Made by a program: the position numbers and the translations under genes
The notes under the pieces: generated by a model
The model's database searches: none
What the model was told of the DNA's origin: nothing
What the model saw: only the letters and a program-made list of their open reading frames with translations
Source of the DNA: CAVTND01 sp963735955
Lineage (GTDB): Bacteria > Pseudomonadota > Gammaproteobacteria > Burkholderiales > Burkholderiaceae_F
Length of the DNA: 64,000 nucleotides
Assembly: GCA_963735955.1 (NCBI GenBank)
Contig: CAVTND010000027.1
Span: forward strand, 1-64,000
Direction of reading: 5' to 3'
Shown: positions 47,265-56,790 of the stretch, piece by piece
How the letters are laid out: every line of letters begins with the position of its first letter
How positions within the stretch are numbered: position 1 is the stretch's first letter

Positions 47265-47286
47265 CAGACCGAGCGCACAGAGATCA

Positions 47287-48388
47287 TCAGCGGCAACGCG
47301 CCGCGATCGGCGGAATCGAGTGCTGCACGTCGGCGTTCTGCGCGCGATGCAGCAGCGCATGGTCCATGATCACCAGCGCCAGCATCGCTTCGGCGATCGG
47401 CGTGGCGCGAATGCCGACACAGGGGTCGTGCCGCCCGTGCGTTTCGACCGTCGTCGCCACGCCTGCGCGTGTGATCGACCGGCGCGGCAGACGAATGCTC
47501 GAGGTCGGTTTGATGGCGATCGACACCTCGATGATCCTGCCCGCTGGAAATGCCACCGAGCACGCCGCCGGCATTGTTGCCGTCAAAGCCCGACGGCAGC
47601 AGTTCATCGCCATGCGCCGAGCCGCGCTGGCTCACGCATCCGAACCCGGCGCCGATTTCCACGCCCTTGACCGCGTTGATTCCCATCATCGCGTAGGCAA
47701 TGTCCGCATCCAGCTTGTCGTACAGCGGCGCGCCGAGCCCGACCGGCATGCCGGTGGCGTTGACCCGCAGTCGCGCACCGACCGAATCGCCAGCCTTGCG
47801 TACCGCATCCAGGGCGGCTTCGAGCTGCGCCACCATTCCCGCATTCGGAGCGAAGAAGGCGTTTCCCTCTGCCTCTTCCCACGAAACAAACGGAATCTCG
47901 ATATCGCCGATCTGCTGCACGCAGCCGCGGACTTGCGTACCGAAGCTTGCGCGCAGCCATTTCTTGGCCACCGCGCCCGCCGCAACCATCGGCGCGGTCA
48001 GTCGCGCCGAGGAGCGCCCGCCCCCACGCGGATCGCGCCGGCCGTACTTGCGCCAGTAGGTGTAGTCCGCATGTCCGGGCCGAAAGGTATCGAGCAGATC
48101 CGCGTAGTCGCTGCTGCGCGCGTCTTCATTTCGAATCAGCAGGGCGATCGGGGTCCCGGTCGTCAAGCCCTCGAACACGCCGGACAGGATCTCGGCACGA
48201 TCCGATTCACGCCGTTGCGTCACATGGCGCGAGGTTCCGGGTTTGCGCCGATCCAGATCGGGCTGCAGATCCGCTTCGGACAGCGCCAGGCCGGGTGGAC
48301 AACCGTCGATCACGCAGCCGATCGCCGGCCCGTGTGATTCGCCGAAGTTGGTGACCTGTAGCAAATGTCCGAAGGTTGAGCCTGCCAT
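47287..48388 (-). CDS. aroC: chorismate synthase AroC, one frameshift
   Basis: AroC makes chorismate from EPSP with reduced FMN. The start MAGSTFGHLLQVTNFGESHG (ATG 48388; a TTG two codons earlier is less likely) carries the first signature. RRDPRGGGRSSARLTAP is the second, and GCVSQRGSAHGDEL with GFDGNNAGGVLGGIS the third. One base near 47540 shifts to IIEVSIAIKPTSSIRLPRRS and GRHDPCVGIRATPIAEAMLA. Bridged length is about 366 aa. Confidence 0.95.
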
Positions 48389-48433
48389 GCGCAAATTGTA
48401 AGCGGCTCACCTTACGCGACCGGCGATGCTGCC

Positions 48434-50338
48434 TTACTTTTCCTCGCCCCTGAGTTCCGCAACTCGCGCTTCAAGCAGTTCAGGGGTTGCCTGAGAGGGC
48501 GGAACCGGCTCGCCGACGACGAGTTCGAGTCGAGAGCGCAAGCCGCGCCGCAGGCGCGCTCCGACCGGCTGCGTGAACGCAGCGCCGCCGTAACGAGAGA
48601 AAAACGAACCCCACAGCCCGCGCAGCGCCATCGGCACGACCGGCACCGGACTGCGCTCGACAATGCGCGTGACACCGCACTTGAACGGGTTGATCTCGCC
48701 GGTCTCAGTGATGCGTCCTTCGGGGAAGATGCAGACCAGCTCGCCCTCCGTGAGCGCGGCCTCGATCCTTTCGTAGGCGCGCTCGAGCATCTTCGGGTTC
48801 TCGCGCGCCGGCGCGATCGCAATCGCCTTCGACCTGGCGGAAGAACCAGTTGATCAGCGGGATCCTGAAGATGCGGTGGTCCATCACGAAGCGGATCGGC
48901 CGCGGACTCACACCCATGATGACGATGGCATCGACGAAGCTCACGTGATTGCAGACCAGTACCGCCGATCCCTGCGTCCGGGATCCGCTCGGCGTCGATC
49001 GGCCGCAGCCGGTACAGGGAGTGAGCCAGCAGCCACGCAATGAAACGCAGCAGGAATTCGGGCACCAGTCGATAGATATAGAGCGCCACCGCGGCATTCA
49101 TCAGGCCGGTGACGAGGAACAGCTGCGGGATCGACAGTCCGCGCGCCAGCATTGCCGACGCCATCAGCGCAGCAACCACCATGAACAAGCGCATTGAGGA
49201 TGTTGTTGGCGGCGACGATGCGCGCCACGTGCGAGCGCTCGGCGCGCGACTGGATCAGCGCGTAAAGCGGTACTGAGTACAGACCCGAGAACAGCGCCAG
49301 CAGGGCCAGATCGAAGACGATGCGCCATGCTCCCGCGCTGGCGAAGAATTGCGAGAGGGAGCTGCCTGGCGCCAGCGGCACGAAGGCCGTCGCAGCGAAG
49401 TACAGATCGACCGCAAAAACGGTCATGCCCAGCGAGCCGAAAGGCACAAGACCGATCTCGACCTTGCGACCCGAAAGGCGCTCGCAGGCGAGCGCGCCGA
49501 TGCCGACGCCGACCGAGAACACCGCCAGCAGGCCGTGACGACCGCTTCGTTGCCGCCGAGACTGCGCGTGAACGGAGTGAAGCTGGTCAGGAAGACCGAG
49601 CCGAAGAACCAGAGCCAGGAGATCCCGATGATCGAGTTGAAGACGGCCGCATCGCGGTTCGCGATGCGCAGGTTGCGCCAGGTTTCACTGAAGGGATTCC
49701 AGTTGATCGCGAGATCCGGATCGGCGGCAGGTGAATGTGGCACGTACTGGGCCGCGAACCGGCCCGCGACGGCTACGACCAGGACCGCAACTGCCGTCGC
49801 GGCCGCGGCACGATCGCCGAATCCGGTGACCAGCGCACCGCCGCCGATGGTGCCGAGCAGGATCGCGACAAAGGTACCCATTTCGACCAGGCCGTTGCCG
49901 CCGGTGAGTTCGTGCCCGTCGAGGTGCTGCGGCAAGTACGAGTACTTGACCGGGTCCGAACACCGTCGTCTGCAGGCCAAGCAGGAAGATGGCGGCATAC
50001 AGAAGCCAGGGCAGGTTCCAGATCAGCCCGACGGCAGCAACCGCCATGACGGCAATCTCGGCTTCCTTGATGCGCCGGATCAGCCGGGACTTTTCGAATT
50101 TGTCGGCGAGCTGGCCGCTGGTTGCCGAAAAGAGAATGAAGGGGGCGATGAACAAGGCTCCGATCAGGAATCCGGCAATCTCGGGTTCGACGCCGCCCCA
50201 CTTTGCCGCGGCATAGGTCGCCAGCAGCGTGAAGGCAAACTTGAAGATGTTGTCATTGAAGGCGCCCAGGAACTGTAGCCAGAACAGCGGTGCAAAGCGA
50301 CGCTCGCCTAGCAGGCTGAACTGGCTCTGGGCGCTCAA
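48434..50338 (-). CDS. fused MFS transporter/1-acylglycerophosphate acyltransferase (Aas/LplT-like), multiple frameshifts
   Basis: One long protein of about 634 aa read over at least five shifts (near 49950, 49525, 49195, 48955 and 48825). The N-terminal half is an LplT-like MFS domain: LSAQSQFSLLGERRFAPLFW, LQFLGAFNDNIFKFAFTLLA, IGGGALVTGFGDRAAAATAV. The C-terminal 200 residues are a PlsC-type acyltransferase: VLVCNHVSFVDAIVIMGVSP (HxxxxD box read as NHVSFVD), FPEGRITETGEINPFKCGV, PVVPMALRGLWGSFFSRYGG. In E. coli LplT and Aas are separate and re-acylate lysophospholipids; here flippase and acylase are one chain. TTG 50338 is the likely start, with GGAG seven bases before. Confidence 0.85.
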
Positions 50339-50488
50339 GCAGGTCTCCGCAACACGGCGAACCACACCTATGACATGCGGGTCCCGCCCGCGACGGGGCG
50401 AGATTATCTCAGGCGCGAACGCAACTCAGGCGTCGACGGCTGACGATGCGCAGGCGCGGGCGACGGAACGAACGGCGCCGGCCGCCGT

Positions 50489-50941
50489 TCAGCGGGATGC
50501 CTGCTCAGGCTCTGGCCAGTCGCGGATGTAGGCCTTGAGCATCTTGTTCTCGAAGCTTTGCTCTTCGAGAACCGCGCGCGCGACGTCGTAGAACGAAATC
50601 ACGCCAGCCAAAGTACGACCATCCTGCACCGGCAGGTAGCGCGCATGCCGTTCAAGCATCAGGCGCCGAACTTCGTTGACTTCGGTTTCCGGAGTCACGG
50701 ACAGCGGTGCTGTATCCATCACCGTGCGAACCTTGCCATCACCCAGTGCTCCGCCATTGGCGTGGATATGGCCGATGACTTCGCGAAAGGTCAGCATGCC
50801 GACCAGTTCGCCGAATTCCATGACCACGACCGAACCGATGTCGAGCTCGTACATCGTGGCGACGGCCGTCGCCAGGGGAGTGTCGGGGGTGGCGGTGTAC
50901 AGGGCGTTGCCCTTGACCCGCAGGATGTCGCTGACCTTCAT
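50489..50941 (-). CDS. CBS-domain pair protein
   Basis: A 150-aa protein starting MKVSDILRVKGNALYTATPD with a strong GGAGG box before ATG 50941. Two CBS domains (about 8-65 and 75-130) are seen in LATAVATMYELDIGSVVVME and VRRLMLERHARYLPVQDGRT with LAGVISFYDVARAVLEE. CBS pairs bind adenosyl ligands and regulate partners. The upstream prolyl aminopeptidase frame runs into it without a stop, but its own ribosome site and start argue it is a separate gene. Confidence 0.88.
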   Translation of the reverse strand: MKVSDILRVKGNALYTATPDTPLATAVATMYELDIGSVVVMEFGELVGMLTFREVIGHIHANGGALGDGKVRTVMDTAPLSVTPETEVNEVRRLMLERHARYLPVQDGRTLAGVISFYDVARAVLEEQSFENKMLKAYIRDWPEPEQASR

Positions 50942-51051
50942 GAATCCTCCACGTCTGCAGATCGCCCCGCCCCGGCATTTGGGCTTGTGCGATTCATCGT
51001 AGTCCTGCCGATGCGACGAAACAAGCACCCGGCACCACGCAAACTTGCCAA

Positions 51052-52018
51052 CTAAATCGCGGTCGGATTCGCCAAGCAGCCGCTTGAAGCGCTCGAGTTC
51101 CGCCACCACGGCGGCACGGGTCGGCGGCTCCCAGACCGAGTGCCCGGCGTCCGGCAGCACGGTGTATCGGGCGGTCGGCCAGGCGCGTGCCAGATCGTCC
51201 GCGCTGACCAGCGGGCAGATCATGTCGTAACGGCCATGCACGATCGCCGCCGGCAAATGCCGGATGCGGTCAAGATTGGCCAGCAGCTGGTTCGGCCCGA
51301 GAAAGCAGCGATGCGCGAAATAGTGGGCCTCCAGCCTGGCCAGGCCGATCGCTTCGTCGGCGAAGTGCTGCACCAGGTCAGGATTGGGGATCAGGGTCGA
51401 GCAGCTTCCTTCGTACTCGCTCCATGCGCGCGCGAAGGCCGTCCTGACGCGCGGATCCGGATCAAACAGGCGCTTCAGATAGCCTTTGAGCAGATCTTCA
51501 CGCTCGAGCTCGGGCAACATTCCCGCAAACTTCTGCCAGTGCTCCGGAAACACGTTACGCAGGCCATAGAGAAACCATTCGATTTCAGCGGGCCGCCCGA
51601 GAAATATCCCGCGCAACACGAAGCCCAGACAGCGGTGCGGATGCGTTTCGCCGTATGCCAGGGCCAGGGTGCTGCCCCAGGAGCCGCCGAAGACGAGCCA
51701 GCGCTCAACACCGAGATACTCGCGCAGCGTTTCAATGTCGCGTACCAGATCCGCCGTGGTGTTGGCCTCGACCTCGCCAATCGGGGTCGAGGCGCCGGCA
51801 CCGCGCTGGTCATAGATAACAACGCGAAATGCGTCGGGATCGAAAAAGCGTCGATGCTCGGCGGCTGAGCCGCCGCCCGGGCCGCCATGCAGAAACAGCA
51901 CCGGCACGCCACGCGGATTGCCACAGACCTCCCAGTACATCGTGTGGATCGGGTCGAGCGCGAGCAGGCCGCTGTCGTACGGCTCGATCGGGGGATAGAG
52001 AACGGCGCGGGCATCCAT
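51052..52018 (-). CDS. pip: proline iminopeptidase (prolyl aminopeptidase)
   Basis: About 322 aa, alpha/beta-hydrolase peptidase removing N-terminal proline. Start MDARAVLYPPIEPYDSGLLA, then VPVLFLHGGPGGGSAAEHRR (oxyanion HGGPG), the nucleophile in LVFGGSWGSTLALAYGETHP, Asp in HGRYDMICPL and His in LPDAGHSVWEPPTRAA. In this sequence the frame reads through to the CBS gene (50489). A TAG one base out of frame at 51054-51052 gives the family length, so a one-base error near there probably removed the stop. Confidence 0.92.
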
Positions 52019-52166
52019 GGTCGTTCTGATCAAGTGTACGGGTGACAGGGTGCCGGTGCCATCCGCGGCCCGCGCCCGAAACACGAATCGTGACGCGGGC
52101 GCCCATGAGACGGAAGCTGAAGCCTAAGCTGGCATCATCGCTGCTCCGCCCTTCGGTTGCATCGCC

Positions 52167-53462
52167 ATGAGCGCTCGATACCCTGGATTTGACACATTGG
52201 CCCTGCATGCAGGACAGCCTGCAGATCCGGCAACCGGGGCCCGCGCGGTGCCGATCTATGCGACCGCCTCGTACGTGTTCGAGGACTCGGATCACGCGGC
52301 AGCGCTCTTCAACATGGAGCGCGCCGGGCACGTGTACTCGCGCATTTCCAATCCGACGGTGGCGGTCCTGGAGGAGCGCATGGCTGCGCTCGAAAAGGGA
52401 GTGGGTGCAATCGCCACCGCGAGCGGCCAGGCCGCGCTGCACCTCGCCATCGTCACCCTGATGGGCGCGGGCTCGCACATCGTCGCCAGCCGGGCGCTTT
52501 ACGGCGGCTCGCACAACCTGCTTGCCTACACGCTGGCCCGCTTCGGAGTTTCGACCACTTTCGTTGATCCGCGCAGGCTTGACGACTGGCGACGCGCGAT
52601 CCGCCCCGAAACGCGCCTGCTGTTCGGCGAGACACTCGGCAATCCAGGGCTCGACGTGCTCGACATTCCGGCCGTCGCCGCGCTCGCCCACGAACATCGA
52701 CTGCCGCTGCTGGTCGACTCGACCTTCACGACGCCCTGGCTAATGACGCCATTTGATCACGGCGCCGATCTGGTCTACCACTCGGCGACCAAGTTCATCG
52801 GCGGCCACGGTGTGGCAATCGGCGGCGTGCTGATCGATGGTGGCACTTTCGACTGGAGCGCGAGCGGTCTGTTTCCCACCCTGACCGAACCGTATGCCGG
52901 ATTCCACGGCATGAATTTTTCCGAGGAAAGCACGGTTGCGCCGTTCCTCTTGCGGGCGCGACGCGAAGGCCTGCGCGACTTCGGCGCGTGCATGAGCGCG
53001 CACACCGCCTTTCTGTTGCTGCAGGGTCTGGAGACGCTGCCATTACGCATGCCACGTCATGTCGACAACACGCGGCGCGTGGTTGAGTTCCTCGCTGCGC
53101 ATCCGCAGGTGGAAGCTGTGGCCTATCCGGAACTCGCCTCGCATCCGGACCATGAGTTGGCGAAACGCCTGTTGCCGCGCGGTTCCGGTGCGGTGTTCAG
53201 CTTTTCGCTCAAGGGCAGCCGCGCAACCGGCCGGGCGCTGGTCGAGGCGCTGCGTGTGTTCTCGCACCTGGCCAACGTCGGCGATGCAAAGTCACTCGTG
53301 ATTCACCCTGCTTCGACGACGCATTTTCGCGTGCCCGATCATGAACTCGCCGCCGCCGGCATCACACAAGGCACGATCCGGCTATCGATCGGCCTTGAGG
53401 ACCCGACCGATCTGCTCGAGGACCTCGCGCAGGCGCTCAAGCGCGCCAGCCGTGTGGCCTGA
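52167..53462 (+). CDS. metY: O-acetylhomoserine sulfhydrylase MetY
   Basis: A 431-aa PLP enzyme of the Cys/Met-metabolism family. Start MSARYPGFDTLALHAGQPAD; the long form and YHSATKFIGGHGVAIGGVLI (PLP Lys) with a large insertion (SGLFPTLTEPYAGFHGMNFS) are typical of O-acetylhomoserine sulfhydrylases. Other cues are YSRISNPTVAVLEERMAALE and HLANVGDAKSLVIHPASTTH. It makes homocysteine from O-acetylhomoserine and sulfide, in parallel with metZ, which uses O-succinylhomoserine. Frame intact. Confidence 0.9.
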   Translation: MSARYPGFDTLALHAGQPADPATGARAVPIYATASYVFEDSDHAAALFNMERAGHVYSRISNPTVAVLEERMAALEKGVGAIATASGQAALHLAIVTLMGAGSHIVASRALYGGSHNLLAYTLARFGVSTTFVDPRRLDDWRRAIRPETRLLFGETLGNPGLDVLDIPAVAALAHEHRLPLLVDSTFTTPWLMTPFDHGADLVYHSATKFIGGHGVAIGGVLIDGGTFDWSASGLFPTLTEPYAGFHGMNFSEESTVAPFLLRARREGLRDFGACMSAHTAFLLLQGLETLPLRMPRHVDNTRRVVEFLAAHPQVEAVAYPELASHPDHELAKRLLPRGSGAVFSFSLKGSRATGRALVEALRVFSHLANVGDAKSLVIHPASTTHFRVPDHELAAAGITQGTIRLSIGLEDPTDLLEDLAQALKRASRVA

Positions 53463-53473
53463 AAGAAGCAGCC

Positions 53474-54310
53474 ATGGAAATCGGCACGCCGCCGCTCTAC
53501 GCCTATACCGGAGGCCGCAGCTTTGATCCGGCTGCGCCGGCGCTGGTATTCATTCACGGCTCGCAGCACGACCACAGCGTCTGGATCCTGCAGAGCCGTT
53601 ACTTTGCCCACCATGGCTACGGCGTGCTGGCCTTCGACTTGCCAGCGCACGGCCGCAGCCGAGGGTCGGCCTTGTCCAGCGTCGAGGCAATGGCCGATTG
53701 CATCGCCGAAGCGAGCACGGCGAGCGGCGCGGCGCGCTTTGTCTTCGTCGGACAGAGCATGGGCTCGCTGATCGCGCTCGAGGTCGCGCGACGCCTGCCT
53801 GGGCAGACTGCCGGCGTGGCCTTGATCGGCACCGCGTTTCCGATGAAGGTCTCCGAGGAACTGTTGGCCGCGACGCGCGACGCGCCGTCTGCAGCGATGG
53901 ACATGATCAATGTGTGGTCGTTCAGCGCCTCGATTGCCGCATTCCAGCGCAAGCCGGCCAATCCAGGCCCCGGTTATTGCAACGTCTGGCAGAACTTGCG
54001 ATTGATGGAGCGGATCGCACAGAAGAACGGCCCCGAGGTGCTGGCGATCGATTTTGCCGCCTGCAACGAGTATCGCGGCGGGCTGAACGCCGCGCGCGCG
54101 CTCACCTGCCCCGCCCTCCTGGTGCTTGGCGAACTCGATCTCATGACGCCGCCAAGGACTGCGCAGTCGCTGATCGATGCACTCGCCGACTGCACGGTCG
54201 TGCGCCTTGGCCAGACGGGCCATTCACTGATGGCCGAAGATCCCGACGGTGTGCGCGATGCCCTGGCGCAGTTTGCGCCCCGCGCCTTCGCACGTGCCGC
54301 CGCATCGTGA
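53474..54310 (+). CDS. alpha/beta hydrolase
   Basis: A 278-aa hydrolase starting 11 bases after metY. PALVFIHGSQHDHSVWILQS carries the oxyanion HGS, VFVGQSMGSLIALEVARRLP the nucleophile Ser (GQSMG), LLVLGELDLMTPP the Asp, and GQTGHSLMAEDPDGVRD the His. The substrate is unknown; distance to metY suggests cotranscription and a role near sulfur-amino-acid acyl intermediates, which is inference only. The stop overlaps the next start (GTGA). Confidence 0.88.
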   Translation: MEIGTPPLYAYTGGRSFDPAAPALVFIHGSQHDHSVWILQSRYFAHHGYGVLAFDLPAHGRSRGSALSSVEAMADCIAEASTASGAARFVFVGQSMGSLIALEVARRLPGQTAGVALIGTAFPMKVSEELLAATRDAPSAAMDMINVWSFSASIAAFQRKPANPGPGYCNVWQNLRLMERIAQKNGPEVLAIDFAACNEYRGGLNAARALTCPALLVLGELDLMTPPRTAQSLIDALADCTVVRLGQTGHSLMAEDPDGVRDALAQFAPRAFARAAAS

Positions 54311-54954
54311 CTGCGGGGATCAACGCGCTGGCGGCCAGCGTCAATTGGGACACCTATTGGCTCTATGTCCTGACCGAGATTGCGCTGAGTCTGTCGCCCG
54401 GCCCGGCCGTGATGCTGGTCATCGCCTGCGGCCTCAGTCTTGGCGCGCGCCGCTCGGTCTGGGCCGCACTCGGCATTCTTGCGGCGAATGCCATTTACTT
54501 CGCCCTGTCGGCCAGCGCGTTGGGCGCACTCCTGGTCGCATCCAGGCCGTTCTTCGTTGCGATCAAGTGGGCTGGTGCCGCCTACCTGATCTATATCGGC
54601 TTGTCGGCGATCTTCGGCAAGCCCTCGCCGATCACGGTTTCGTCCGGAGTCGAAAGCCGCTCGCCGCGGGCGATCTTTCTTTCCGGCCTTGCGCTGCAAC
54701 TCGCGAATCCGAAAACCCTGATCTTCTTCGTGGCGATCCTGCCGCAGTTTGTCGATGCGCGATTGCCGATCGGCGCGCAGATGCTGTGGCTCGCCGCGGG
54801 ATCGATCATTCCCGAATTCTTCATTCTCGCCGGCTATGGCTTTCTCGCGTCCCGCGCATCGCGCCTGGCCGCAAATCCACGTTACGCACGCTGGACCGAT
54901 CGCGTGGCGGGCCTACTCGTGCTGGCCGCCGCAGCACTTGTTGTCGGAATCTAG
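54307..54954 (+). CDS. LysE/RhtB-family amino-acid exporter
   Basis: About 215 aa from GTG 54307, overlapping the hydrolase stop. Six hydrophobic segments are visible. SLSPGPAVMLVIACGLSLGA carries the family SPGP motif, followed by AIKWAGAAYLIYIGLSAIFG and LQLANPKTLIFFVAILPQFV. RhtB/LysE members export homoserine, threonine, lysine and similar amino acids. Behind metY it could remove homoserine derivatives, but this is inference from position. Confidence 0.9.
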   Translation: MTAGINALAASVNWDTYWLYVLTEIALSLSPGPAVMLVIACGLSLGARRSVWAALGILAANAIYFALSASALGALLVASRPFFVAIKWAGAAYLIYIGLSAIFGKPSPITVSSGVESRSPRAIFLSGLALQLANPKTLIFFVAILPQFVDARLPIGAQMLWLAAGSIIPEFFILAGYGFLASRASRLAANPRYARWTDRVAGLLVLAAAALVVGI

Positions 54955-54981
54955 GCGCACGAACCAAGGAACGACCCGAAC

Positions 54982-56295
54982 TTGAGACCCTCGACGGCCA
55001 TTTCTGACACTGCTCGCTGTTGCGCCATCGACTTCGGAACTTCGAACTCCGCGGTGGCCCTGGCAGCACGCGATCTGACTGACGCACGGCGCACACGAAT
55101 CGAGCTGGCGTCGCTCGAGGGCGGGGCGACCAGCATGCCTACTGCCGTCTTCTACAGTGCCGACGATGGCAGTCGACAATTCGGACGCGCTGCGATCGCA
55201 TCGTATGTGGACGGGCACGAAGGTCGCCTCATGCGATCGATCAAGAGCATTCTTGGCTCCGATCTCATGGACGAGGCGACCGAACTGCCTAACGGATTGC
55301 AGGTCCGGTACATCGATGTGGTGGTCGCCTACCTTCGGCAGTTGAAACAGCGGGCCGAAGCGCACTGGCAGATGCCGGTTGATCGCGTCGTGATCGGGCG
55401 GCCGGTCTTCTTCGTGGATGACGACCCTGCGCGCGACGCGAAGGCCCAGGACACCCTCTACCGGGCAGCGCGGGCCGCCGGCATTTCAGAGGTGCAGTTT
55501 CAGTTCGAGCCGATCGCCGCGGCTCTCGACTTTGAATCACGACTGCGGCCAAGCGATGGTGAACGCCTCGTGCTGGTCGCCGATATCGGCGGCGGCACGT
55601 CGGACTTCTCGGTGGTGCGAGCCGGCGCGGCGGCCCATGGAAAGGTCGACCGACGCGCCGATGTCCTTGCGAACCATGGCCTGCATCTGGCGGGCACGGA
55701 CTTCGACCGGGCAATCAATCTCGCGACGATCATGCCGGTGCTGGGTTACAACGGCGACGGTCCCAGCGGCCGTCCCGTGCCATCGAAGATCTATTTCGAT
55801 TTAGCCACCTGGCATCTGATCAACACCACGTATGCGCCGAACCGCCTCATCGAGTTGCAGATGATGCGCACCATGTACAACAACCAGCTCGCCCACCAAC
55901 GGTTGATGCGAGTTCTTGATCAGCATCGCGGGCACGACCTGGCGGCACGCGCGGAAGCGGCAAAAATTGAAGTATCGGACTCCGGCAGTGCGGTCATTGA
56001 ACTCGATTTCATTGAGCCCGACTTGAGGCAAGCATTTTCGGAGGAGCAGCAGACCGTCGCCCTGCACAACGGCGTGGAACAAATCGTTGGCACCGCGCGC
56101 GAAACGGTGCGGCGGGCGCAGCTCGATGGAGGTCGCATTGACGCCCTCTACTTCACCGGCGGCTCAACCGGGCTGAATGTGTTGGTCGAGAGCTTGGCGA
56201 CCGCATTTCCGCTTGCTTCGGCGGTCCGCGGCGACCGTTATGCAAGCGTTGTGAGCGGCCTGGCGATTACCGCGCAACGCAGGTACGCGAGTTGA
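54982..56295 (+). CDS. Hsp70-family protein, YegD-like
   Basis: A 437-aa actin-fold ATPase lacking the Hsp70 substrate-binding domain. TTG 54982 is the only near start; the next Met (MPTAVFYS) would cut the first strand. Phosphate-1 motif CAIDFGTSNSAVALAA, EPIAAALDFE, phosphate-2 VLVADIGGGTSDFSVVRAGA, and the adenosine motif LYFTGGSTGLNVLVESLA are present, matching YegD-type proteins. Client and role are unknown. It stands alone on the plus strand after LysE. Confidence 0.88.
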   Translation: MRPSTAISDTARCCAIDFGTSNSAVALAARDLTDARRTRIELASLEGGATSMPTAVFYSADDGSRQFGRAAIASYVDGHEGRLMRSIKSILGSDLMDEATELPNGLQVRYIDVVVAYLRQLKQRAEAHWQMPVDRVVIGRPVFFVDDDPARDAKAQDTLYRAARAAGISEVQFQFEPIAAALDFESRLRPSDGERLVLVADIGGGTSDFSVVRAGAAAHGKVDRRADVLANHGLHLAGTDFDRAINLATIMPVLGYNGDGPSGRPVPSKIYFDLATWHLINTTYAPNRLIELQMMRTMYNNQLAHQRLMRVLDQHRGHDLAARAEAAKIEVSDSGSAVIELDFIEPDLRQAFSEEQQTVALHNGVEQIVGTARETVRRAQLDGGRIDALYFTGGSTGLNVLVESLATAFPLASAVRGDRYASVVSGLAITAQRRYAS

Positions 56296-56355
56296 GGGGA
56301 AAAGACCGGACCTTTGATGGCCGTCGTTGCCAGCGATGCGTTTGCGAGAACTAAG

Positions 56356-56772
56356 CTAGCGCAAGCCCTGCCCTGCCGCCAGCGGTCGGATCGTTGCAAT
56401 CCAGAGTTCCTTGCCAAAGCCCTCGTCGGCAAGGTCGACCAGTTTGCCGTCGACTTCGACTGTCTGCCCGACAAAACGAGAAAGTTCCTTTTCCACGCCG
56501 GCCGCATACACGGGGTAAACGGCTTCATGCGATACAAGCGCAAACACAAGTGCGGTCCGAGTCCCGGGACCCGGCGTTGCAGCCCGATCGTTCAAAATGC
56601 CGCGCCAGCGTCTTTCGCGCTCGGGGCGGCGGAGATACCAGTCTGCTTTCGCGTAGATAGTGACCGATACGCTGGAACCGGCAGGAACTTCAGCTCCAGC
56701 GGCACTCGTCGGCGTAAAAGCTAGGCCGGCCGCCAGCACAGCGCCAAGTAGTGCCCACGCGATGACCTTCAC
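56356..56772 (-). CDS. small secreted hypothetical protein next to the subtilisin-like protease
   Basis: A 138-aa protein with signal MKVIAWALLGAVLAAGLAFT, cleaved near SAAGA. The mature 115 residues have no Cys and include VPAGSSVSVTIYAKADWYL and VGQTVEVDGKLVDLADEGFG. I do not recognise it. It is 18 bases downstream of the protease gene on the same strand, so the two are probably cotranscribed; an inhibitor or processing partner role is only a guess. Confidence 0.75.
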   Translation of the reverse strand: MKVIAWALLGAVLAAGLAFTPTSAAGAEVPAGSSVSVTIYAKADWYLRRPERERRWRGILNDRAATPGPGTRTALVFALVSHEAVYPVYAAGVEKELSRFVGQTVEVDGKLVDLADEGFGKELWIATIRPLAAGQGLR

Positions 56773-56790
56773 ACGGACTGCCGTGCTGGC

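Noticed and set aside
50489..52018. A fusion of prolyl aminopeptidase and a CBS protein in one open frame
   Set aside because: The CBS part has its own GGAGG box and ATG at 50941, and a TAG one base out of frame at 51054-51052 gives the normal peptidase length. A lost stop by indel is more likely than a true fusion.
52030..52166. A riboswitch or terminator before metY
   Set aside because: A 7-bp GCCCGCG/CGCGGGC hairpin exists (52068-52100), but there is no T-run and none of the SAM-II conserved blocks, so I did not call it.
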